In this document: one piece after another, positions 17,920 through 24,224 of the stretch
Numbering within the stretch: position 1 is the stretch's first letter
Layout: the number at the start of each line of letters is the position of its first letter
Assembly: GCA_002353575.1 (NCBI GenBank)
Contig: DEJQ01000024.1
Location: 70,618 to 134,617, forward strand
DNA from: Prevotellaceae bacterium UBA2744
Lineage (GTDB): Bacteria; Bacteroidota; Bacteroidia; Bacteroidales; Bacteroidaceae
Length of the DNA stretch: 64,000 bases
Reading direction: 5' to 3'
Position numbers and translations under genes: made by a program
Notes under the pieces: model-generated
The model's database searches: none
What the model was told of the DNA's origin: nothing
What the model saw: only the letters and a program-made list of their open reading frames with translations

Positions 17920-19188
17920 ATGGAAAAAAAACGAAATCCCTGGCTATGGATTCCTTCTCTTTACATGGCTGAAGGACTGCCCTATGTGGCTGTAATGACT
18001 ATATCTGTCATTATGTACAAACGACTTGGCGTATCCAACACGGATATTGCCTTCTATACAGGCTGGCTCTATTTGCCTTGGGTAATCAAACCCTTCTGGA
18101 GCCCGTTTGTGGATTTGGTCAAAACGAAACGTTGGTGGACCGTCACCATGCAGTTTCTTATAGCTATTGCCTTTGCTTGCATAGCCTTTTCACTGCCCAC
18201 TTCATTTTTCTTCCAACTCACTTTAGCTGCATTCTGGTTGGTAGCCTTCACGTCAGCAACTCATGATATTGCAGCCGACGGTTATTATATGCATGCTCTC
18301 GATGACCACGAACAGTCGCTCTATGTAGGTATTCGCAGCACTTTCTATCGTATCGCTACTGTTGCTGGTCAGGGACTCCTGGTTATCCTGGCAGGATTTC
18401 TGGAGGAAAGCAATGGTGACATCCCATTCGCATGGACAGTCACCTTCTGTTGCTTGTCGGCAATCTTTTTCGTTGCAGCCCTCTACCATCAGTACATACT
18501 GCCGCGTCCTGCATCCGACCATCCTGCCGTAGAGATTACTGCCAGTTCCGTTGCAAAAGACTTCCTTGATACATTCAAGTCGTTCTTTACAAAACGCAAT
18601 GCTTTGGTAGCTATTCTGTTCATGTTGCTTTATCGTCTTCCAGAAGCTCAGTTGGTGAAACTTATAACTCCTTTCATGCTCGATCCAGTGGAGAAGGGCG
18701 GTTTGGGTCTGACTACCGGTGAAGTCGGATTCGTATATGGTACAGTCGGAATCATCGGACTCACCATTGGCGGCATCCTCGGTGGTATAGCAGCTGCGCG
18801 TGGCGGTCTGAAGAAATGGTTATGGCCTATGGTTTGTGCCATCACTCTGCCCGACCTTGTGTATGTCTATCTGAGTTATGTTCAGCCGGACAGCATGCTC
18901 ATCATCAACTCATGTGTCTTCATCGAACAGTTCGGCTACGGCTTTGGTTTCACGGCTTACATGCTTTACCTCATCTATTTCTCGGAGGGAAGTCACAAGA
19001 CAGCCCATTATGCCATCTGTACAGGCTTTATGGCTCTCGGCATGATGCTTCCGGGCATGGTGGCAGGTTGGTTGCAAGAAACCATCGGTTACCAGCACTT
19101 CTTTGTCTGGACCATCATCTGTTGTCTTGTCACCTTTGTCATAACAGCCTTCCTGAAGATAGACCCTCAGTTCGGAAAGAAAAAATAA
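17920..19188 (+). CDS. AmpG-like MFS transporter
   Basis: A 422-residue integral membrane protein with about twelve hydrophobic segments. It belongs to the AmpG/acetyl-CoA-transporter-like branch of the major facilitator superfamily, whose best-known member imports anhydro-muropeptides for peptidoglycan recycling. The N-terminus, WIPSLYMAEGLPYVAVMTISVIMYKRLG, and the loop WVIKPFWSPFVDLVKTKRWW are typical of the family. It starts 22 bp after the SpoIID/LytB gene on the same strand, so it belongs to the same transcript. The context supports muropeptide or sugar-peptide uptake, but specificity cannot be read from the sequence. Confidence 0.85.
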   Translation: MEKKRNPWLWIPSLYMAEGLPYVAVMTISVIMYKRLGVSNTDIAFYTGWLYLPWVIKPFWSPFVDLVKTKRWWTVTMQFLIAIAFACIAFSLPTSFFFQLTLAAFWLVAFTSATHDIAADGYYMHALDDHEQSLYVGIRSTFYRIATVAGQGLLVILAGFLEESNGDIPFAWTVTFCCLSAIFFVAALYHQYILPRPASDHPAVEITASSVAKDFLDTFKSFFTKRNALVAILFMLLYRLPEAQLVKLITPFMLDPVEKGGLGLTTGEVGFVYGTVGIIGLTIGGILGGIAAARGGLKKWLWPMVCAITLPDLVYVYLSYVQPDSMLIINSCVFIEQFGYGFGFTAYMLYLIYFSEGSHKTAHYAICTGFMALGMMLPGMVAGWLQETIGYQHFFVWTIICCLVTFVITAFLKIDPQFGKKK

Positions 19189-19229
19189 ACAAGAATCTGA
19201 ATGCATCTCGGTGAGATGTAATATATAAG

Positions 19230-20390
19230 ATGGATATGAAAAGAATTATAATGCTCATGTCAGTGATAGCCGGCATGCTGACTGTGAATGCCCAGAAAGA
19301 CATTCCTGTCACCGATCAAAGGAACGGACAGCTATGGGCTGACACAGAGGGCAGACATATTAATGCTCATGGCGGTAATATTATCCGTTTCGGGGATACT
19401 TACTATTGGTACGGTGAGAACCGCCCATACAGAGGATTCACAACAGAGGCAGGTATCCAAGTCTATTCTTCCAAAGACCTTCGCACGTGGAAGGACGAGG
19501 GTGTAGCCCTGGCAGTAAGCAATGAAGCCGGCAGTGACATTGAGCGCGGATGTATTATGGAGCGCCCTAAGGTGGTTTACAACGAAAAGACGCACAAGTT
19601 CGTAATGCTTTTCCACCTCGAACTGAAAGGAAAAGGCTATGCTGCAGCCCGTGTGGCATTTGCCCAGAGCGACACACCTGTAGGTCCGTTCCTTTTCATC
19701 CGCAGCACACGAGTGAATGCCGGTATATGGCCCTTCGATATGGATCAGGCTGCCCGGCAGGCGGCAATGCAGACAGATGCCAGTCGATGGAAAGAGTGGT
19801 GGACTCCTGCCTGGCGCAAGGAAGTGGAGAAAGGAATGTATCTGTGGCGCGATTTCAAGGACGGACAGATGAGCCGCGACATGACCGTCTATATCGACGA
19901 TGATGGCAAGGCATATCACATCACCTCGTCGCAGGAGAATCTGACCCTTTTGGTCAGTGAACTTACTGACGACTACCTTGACTTTACGGGGAAATACAAT
20001 ATGGTGGCGCCGGGTGGCCAAAATGAAGCACCTACTATATTTAAGAACGACGGTGTCTATTGGCTTATTTGTTCCGGCTGTACCGGCTGGTCGCCAAACG
20101 AAGCGCGTATGTTTTCTGCAAAAAGTATCTGGGGACCCTGGAAACAACACAAATCGCCTTTCGTCGGTCTGGCTACCGGCTATCGTGATATGCCTGCTGA
20201 TAAAACCTTCGGAGCACAGGGCACGTATGTTCTTCCGATAGGGAAGCGATTTGTCTTTATGGCTGACATTTGGAACCCTCGTCATCTGTCTCAGAGTCTC
20301 CACTTATGGCTCCCGATAGAATTCGATGCTTCAGGCACCCCAAAAATCTGTTGGGCAGACCATTGGTATGAATCTCTACATTTGAACTGA
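19230..20390 (+). CDS. Secreted GH43-family glycoside hydrolase
   Basis: A 386-residue five-bladed beta-propeller enzyme with a signal peptide (ending VNAQ). The N-terminal WADTEGRHINAHGGNIIRFGDTYYWYGE is typical of GH43 members of the galactanase-like subfamilies, probably subfamily 34 or 24, which attack galactose-containing side chains. Further landmarks are MERPKVVYNEKTHKFVMLFH near 115 and QNEAPTIFKNDGVYWLICSGCTGW near 265, the latter holding the expected catalytic glutamate. Start may be the first Met or the Met two codons later. The broken oligogalacturonate-lyase-like gene follows 15 bp downstream, so the two once formed a pectin-related unit. Confidence 0.85.
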   Translation: MDMKRIIMLMSVIAGMLTVNAQKDIPVTDQRNGQLWADTEGRHINAHGGNIIRFGDTYYWYGENRPYRGFTTEAGIQVYSSKDLRTWKDEGVALAVSNEAGSDIERGCIMERPKVVYNEKTHKFVMLFHLELKGKGYAAARVAFAQSDTPVGPFLFIRSTRVNAGIWPFDMDQAARQAAMQTDASRWKEWWTPAWRKEVEKGMYLWRDFKDGQMSRDMTVYIDDDGKAYHITSSQENLTLLVSELTDDYLDFTGKYNMVAPGGQNEAPTIFKNDGVYWLICSGCTGWSPNEARMFSAKSIWGPWKQHKSPFVGLATGYRDMPADKTFGAQGTYVLPIGKRFVFMADIWNPRHLSQSLHLWLPIEFDASGTPKICWADHWYESLHLN

Positions 20391-20405
20391 AACCAAAATG
20401 GCATT

Positions 20406-20651
20406 ATGAAAATAACATTCTTTATCATATTTATGATTTTGCCCCAGTTGCTTGCTGCACAGATGGGCAGACGGTTTCCGTCCGAACGTAAGGTCATCAG
20501 CGACCCGCGCACAGGAACCGAACTCGTATTCCTGACCAGCAAGAGCGATACGGGCGATTCGAAGATCTACCAGACACATAACCAATGGACCTCCGATGGC
20601 AAGTGGGTGGTTTTCCGTTCCGACAGAGTACCAGACGAGGCAATGGCGTGA
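20406..20651 (+). pseudogene. Truncated oligogalacturonate-lyase-like gene (N-terminal fragment)
   Basis: Only 81 residues remain: a signal peptide (MKITFFIIFMILPQLLAAQ) and the first propeller blade (MGRRFPSERKVISDPRTGTELVFLTS, then IYQTHNQWTSDGKWVVFRSDR). This resembles the start of PL22-type oligogalacturonate lyases, which are normally several hundred residues long. Homology runs to about PDEAMA and then stops at a TGA. Directly there the sequence continues, in another frame, as the end of a KilA-N protein. The rest of the lyase is missing from the window. It is most likely non-functional, although a short secreted peptide could still be made. Confidence 0.75.
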
Positions 20652-20853
20652 AGCTCATCCTGAATTAAAAGGAAACATCCGTGACTATGCCTCCGTCAAT
20701 GAGCTGATTAGCCTTGCCAATATGGAGAACATCAATGCTGTGCTTATAGATGAAGGTGTTCCGCAGAGGGAAAGACTGATACGTCTCAACCAGATTGCCA
20801 TCCATCAGATGCGTGTTCTGGAGAACGATGAAAATAGGAACTTGTTAAAATGA
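20638..20853 (+). pseudogene. C-terminal remnant of a KilA-N/RhuM-type protein
   Basis: From about 20641 the frame reads QWREAHPELKGNIRDYASVN, then a stretch with ENINAVLIDEGVPQRERLIRL and QMRVLE, about 70 residues up to a TGA. This pattern matches my memory of the C-terminal part of KilA-N domain proteins found in mobile DNA of Bacteroidetes. The N-terminal KilA-N domain is absent: upstream sequence in this frame is out-of-frame lyase DNA. It is a scar of recombination between a mobile element and the pectin gene. Confidence 0.7.
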
Positions 20854-20962
20854 CATGAGTGGATAGGATATAACATATAGAAACAACATAAGGAAGCGTT
20901 GACTTTTTGATTCTTATTCCAGAAATTTCGCCAAAATATCTACCGAGAAGAGAAGAGTTGAT

Positions 20963-20983
20963 GCTCGCGCAGTAGGCGCGGGC
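20963..20983. other. GC-rich hairpin in a gene-poor gap
   Basis: gctcgcgc and gcgcgggc pair as an 8-bp stem (one G-T) around a 5-base loop. It lies in the 294-bp gap between the KilA-N remnant and the next gene. I see no T run, so it is not a typical terminator, and I see no other feature in this gap. Confidence 0.5.
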
Positions 20984-21147
20984 TGAAACTTTATCTGGTA
21001 GAACGGCGTTTGGCGATGCCTCTGGAATGGATAGGAATCAGTTCCGCGCCGATTTATGTCCTGCAGTTAAGAAGATTTAACGGCCTTAGACCAACTTTGA
21101 ATACGACAACATCGTTATATATAAAGAACAAACAAAACGATACAATC

Positions 21148-21615
21148 ATGAAGAAAGCGTTATTCATTTCAGCAATCATCCTCTTATGTGTGGCAGGCGG
21201 TATTTATTACCATTTCTTTTTTGATACACGCATCTTATTAAAGAGTGACACAGAAAGCATTGTGAACCATTTGTCGCACATCGGTGTTGGCGAGGAATTC
21301 GACTTGTCCGAAGATTGTATGCCGTGTGACAGTGTCTATGTAGTAGCACCATATAGCTGCGACTTCTTTGAGAAGAACCCTCACCTCGAATTGATGTCGT
21401 GCATAAAAAGGGATATAGAACGTGCGGCTGTGTTCGATAGCTATTTCCAGCTGCTATTTGTAAAAGGCAACAAGGTTGTCTCGCATGCAACTATCAATAG
21501 GGACATCGTAAGCTACTTCGGTCTCGATTCCTGTAACATCTATAATTCCAATCTGAAATTCCACATCAAGACGAAGCTATACCTTGATGAGCACAGAATA
21601 GTCCACCAGAAATAA
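21148..21615 (+). CDS. Small membrane-anchored protein, unknown
   Basis: Not recognised. The 155-residue protein has one N-terminal hydrophobic helix (ALFISAIILLCVAGGIYYHFFF), so it is either anchored in the inner membrane or secreted after cleavage. The soluble part contains a cysteine pair (DCMPCDSVYVV) and a repeated S-Y-F/D-S pattern without a catalytic signature. I chose the Met just before the hydrophobic segment, since the frame upstream reads as unrelated non-coding DNA. The S41 peptidase starts 6 bp after its stop, so the two are probably co-expressed. Both lie between a recombination scar and a long non-coding stretch, which fits an acquired cassette. Confidence 0.65.
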   Translation: MKKALFISAIILLCVAGGIYYHFFFDTRILLKSDTESIVNHLSHIGVGEEFDLSEDCMPCDSVYVVAPYSCDFFEKNPHLELMSCIKRDIERAAVFDSYFQLLFVKGNKVVSHATINRDIVSYFGLDSCNIYNSNLKFHIKTKLYLDEHRIVHQK

Positions 21616-21621
21616 TAAACA

Positions 21622-23067
21622 ATGAACAAGAAAACAATTATCACAATCATCCTCGCCGCTGCCACCCTCACCCTCACTGCGACAGCGCAATCCCTCACCA
21701 AGCAGCAGATGCTGGAGGACTACGACCAGCTGTACACGACGCTGACAACGAAGGTGCCGCACTTCGCCGTGCGCAAGCGTGTGACGGGCATCGACATCCC
21801 CAAGGAACTGCGGCGCATACGGCACGACATCGACACCGTGACCTGCGACGGCGGTTTCTACGACGTCATCTTCCGCGCCCTCGCCGCCTGCAACGACAAG
21901 CATATTAGCCCCAACCAGACCCGTGACTCCGTGGCTATGGCTCATACGATGGATGCCTACAGGAACCACTTCCGCTACGGCAATGCCAATGCCAAAGGCG
22001 TTTTCTACATCGACGGCAAGTACCTGACGCTTGGCTTCAAGGACAAGGACACCGAGGTCATCCCATTCTTCGCCGAACTGACCCACGTGAACGGCATCCC
22101 CGTTGACAAGTACGTGGCCAAGTACAACAGCCGCGTGAACAGTGCCAACCGCTGGGACTTCAAGCACAAGAAGGCGTGGGCCAGCAGCCTCTTCGACCCG
22201 CGCATCATCTACAAGACCGACAAGTTCACGTGGACGGTCGTCATCGACGGCAAGCCGCAGACCTTCGACATGACGGGGCTGGCGTACAACATACCCCGCG
22301 TCAAATCCGACAACGGAGCCTACAAGGTGAACTACTTCGACCGCGACTCCACGCTCTACATCCGCATCCCAGAGATGAAAATCGGCCAGGCCGAATGGCT
22401 TGAGAACCAGATTGCCAGTCACAAGGGCAAGGCCATCCGTCGCGTCATCATCGATGTGCGCGGCAATGGCGGCGGCAACGACATGACGTGGCACCGCGTC
22501 CTCTCGGCCATCATCGACCGCCCCCTGCATTATAGCATCCGGCAGGCCGTGAAAGACCTCAGCGTCCTCGGTGGCGAATACACAGACCCCCGCGAAATCA
22601 AGGTCTATGGCGACCGCCTCACCGCCTTTCTCGACGAGGACAGCGAGACCACGCTGCAGCCCAGCGACCGCACCATCGGCTACGGCGGCACCATCTACAT
22701 CATGTTTGACCACAACATCTTCTCCTCCACCTACGCCCTTCTCTCCGCCTGTCTCGGCAGCGACCGCCTCGTCAGCGTAGGCCGACCCAGCGGCTTCCTC
22801 GGAGGACTCGGCGGCACCCCGTGGAGCGACATCCTCCGCCACTCGCGCTTCTCCTACCGCTATCCCATCACGCTGGAGATAACCGACGCCGACGCCGCCA
22901 ATCCCGAGACCTACTACAAAGACCAAGTGGAGATAGAAGTCTGGCCAACCATCGAGCAACTGCGTACCCAGACCTTCTACGACGGCGGCCAGCACACCGA
23001 GGACTTCCTCTATAACCACGACTGGGTGTTCCGCAGGATATTGGAGGAGTCGAAGAATGTTAAATAA
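21622..23067 (+). CDS. Secreted S41-like (C-terminal processing) peptidase, GC-rich
   Basis: A 481-residue protein with a signal peptide (ITIILAAATLTLTATAQ). The order fits S41 peptidases: an N-terminal helical part (QMLEDYDQLYTTLTTKVPHF), a substrate-binding region, then the core VRGNGGGNDMTWHR near 285 and IMFDHNIFSSTYALLSACLGSDR near 365-385, where FSST should carry the nucleophilic serine. GRPSGFLGG follows. No clear PDZ domain is visible. The third-position bases are mostly G or C and the gene looks far richer in GC than its neighbours, which points to recent transfer. It is followed by a strong terminator and pairs with the small membrane protein upstream. The substrate is unknown. Confidence 0.8.
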   Translation: MNKKTIITIILAAATLTLTATAQSLTKQQMLEDYDQLYTTLTTKVPHFAVRKRVTGIDIPKELRRIRHDIDTVTCDGGFYDVIFRALAACNDKHISPNQTRDSVAMAHTMDAYRNHFRYGNANAKGVFYIDGKYLTLGFKDKDTEVIPFFAELTHVNGIPVDKYVAKYNSRVNSANRWDFKHKKAWASSLFDPRIIYKTDKFTWTVVIDGKPQTFDMTGLAYNIPRVKSDNGAYKVNYFDRDSTLYIRIPEMKIGQAEWLENQIASHKGKAIRRVIIDVRGNGGGNDMTWHRVLSAIIDRPLHYSIRQAVKDLSVLGGEYTDPREIKVYGDRLTAFLDEDSETTLQPSDRTIGYGGTIYIMFDHNIFSSTYALLSACLGSDRLVSVGRPSGFLGGLGGTPWSDILRHSRFSYRYPITLEITDADAANPETYYKDQVEIEVWPTIEQLRTQTFYDGGQHTEDFLYNHDWVFRRILEESKNVK

Positions 23068-23094
23068 GAGCCATACTGGTAAAACAATCGTAAT

Positions 23095-23131
23095 AAAAAT
23101 GCGTATGAACATTCAATCATACGCATTTTTT
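23095..23131. terminator. Terminator after the S41 gene
   Basis: A perfect 14-bp stem, aaaaatgcgtatga paired with tcatacgcattttt, around an 8-base loop, with T-rich and A-rich flanks. Confidence 0.9.
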
Positions 23132-23433
23132 ATGGGGTACCTAAAGAGATTAAAACACGTCAGTTCACATAAAAGCTCCTTCCCGTTTACGCCAGCATTG
23201 ATCAACGAGGAGGTCATCATATCATAAAGATTCAACTTATCCAATCTATTCATCAAACTCGGTCAAAGCAAGAAACAAGGGTAGCATTATTATTCGTTGC
23301 CCTATTCGTATTGACAAGTGAAGAGACTATTGCACAAAATCGGGCGTTTTGTCTCCAGACGAGCGTCCACCCGTGCATACAGAAAATGCAAAACTAATTT
23401 CTTTCTTGCCCTAAGGGAATTTACTCTTTGGGC

Positions 23434-23477
23434 AGGAAAAACTTTTTCTTAGGTTAGGAAAAACTTTTTCTCTAGGC
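23434..23477. repeat. 22-bp direct duplication with palindromic core
   Basis: aggaaaaactttttct occurs at 23434-23449 and 23456-23471, exactly 22 bp apart. Each copy contains gaaaaa-c-tttttc, an almost perfect palindrome. Confidence 0.9.
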
Positions 23478-23704
23478 ATTGCGTAAAAATGCCCTAAATT
23501 GGTCTTCGCCCAGGATTGTACTCTCGGAAATGCTTTGCATAGAACACCTGCCATAACTTCCGAATTTGTTAAGTTCATCTCCGAACTACTCATCTGTCAG
23601 GCAACGTTGCTGAAGAATTTTTTCATTTTTGGTCTATACCTCACTACGTCCTTCTCTATCCCCGATGAATACTGGGCTTAAGGCAGGTGAGGTATGTGCC
23701 GGAC

Positions 23705-23743
23705 ACCTCACTCAGACCTCACTTATACCTCATCTGAACCTCA
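23705..23743. repeat. Phased acctca hexamers, 11-bp period
   Basis: acctca begins at 23705, 23716, 23727 and 23738, exactly 11 bp apart, with unrelated bases between copies. A further copy lies at 23638. Confidence 0.9.
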
Positions 23744-23808
23744 TTCCTACTTTATCCAACTCCATGCTCTTCAGCTTAAATCACGTATTCTTCAGTTCCA
23801 GATACGAG

Positions 23809-23860
23809 TGAGGTTTCGGGTGAGGTGTAAGTGACCTGTGGGTGAGGTGCTAAGTGAGGC
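23809..23860. repeat. Inverted tgaggt cluster
   Basis: tgaggt (the complement of acctca) occurs at 23809, 23821 and 23843, with a variant tgaggc at 23855 and tgacct at 23832. Spacings are 12, 11, 11 and 12 bp. Together with the acctca array it could fold into a large imperfect hairpin. Confidence 0.8.
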
Positions 23861-24019
23861 ATCTTTTTAGTTAATGCATTAAATGTCAAGTGTATGTCTT
23901 TTTTAAGTGAGGTGTTGGCAAAAATTGAGAGAGTCAACAGAAAAGTAAAATATAGTATTAACTAAAGTCAACCACAAATACAAATTAGACTCAAAGTACT
24001 CAACTAAAATTGTTAAAGT

Positions 24020-24076
24020 ACAGGGCTGATATTAGTCCGACACTTACGGACTAAGAGCCTGAACCCTGTCGGGTTC
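24020..24076. other. Compact structured element with alternative helices
   Basis: Hairpin A is ttagtccg (24032-24039) and cggactaa (24047-24054), a perfect 8-bp stem. Hairpin B is gaaccc (24061-24066) and gggttc (24071-24076) with a TGTC loop. acaggg (24020-24025) can instead pair with ccctgt (24064-24069), which would enclose A and break B. The region could be a regulatory RNA or part of a transcribed leader. It ends about 150 bp upstream of the GH27 gene. Confidence 0.5.
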
Positions 24077-24178
24077 AAAAGACTATGGGGGAAGCGATGT
24101 GAGAAGTCAGATAATGCAATTACCGCACTGCACGAATGGTTTTTTTCTGGTATAATTATACAATTCTAAAAAAATATG

Positions 24179-24186
24179 TACTTTTG
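24179..24186 (+). promoter_or_regulatory. Promoter -7 box for the GH27 gene
   Basis: TACTTTTG matches TAnnTTTG and lies 38 bases upstream of the GH27 start codon. Confidence 0.55.
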
Positions 24187-24224
24187 CAGATTATAATCAC
24201 CAATATAAATATAAACTAATTGCT

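Larger units (their letters stand above)
23132..24178. other. Repeat-rich non-coding stretch
   Basis: About 1.05 kb without a credible gene. Short open frames exist but have no recognisable content or start context. It holds several ordered repeats: a 22-bp duplication at 23434-23471, a phased acctca array at 23705-23743, inverted tgaggt motifs at 23688, 23809, 23821, 23843, 23855 and 23908, and a set of hairpins at 24020-24076. It separates the S41 cassette from the GH27 gene and is a plausible scar of mobile DNA. Confidence 0.7.

Noticed and set aside
20854..21147. Start of the small membrane protein at 21010
   Set aside because: The 46 extra codons have no hydrophobic start or conserved content, and the Met at 21148 directly precedes the membrane segment.
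21577..23112. A 511-codon open frame on the minus strand
   Set aside because: It is antisense to the GC-rich S41 gene. High GC at third positions removes stop codons on the opposite strand, and the valine/glycine-rich product matches nothing.
23411..23811. Several 60-codon open frames in the repeat-rich gap
   Set aside because: They overlap each other on both strands, show no family features and run through the phased repeats.
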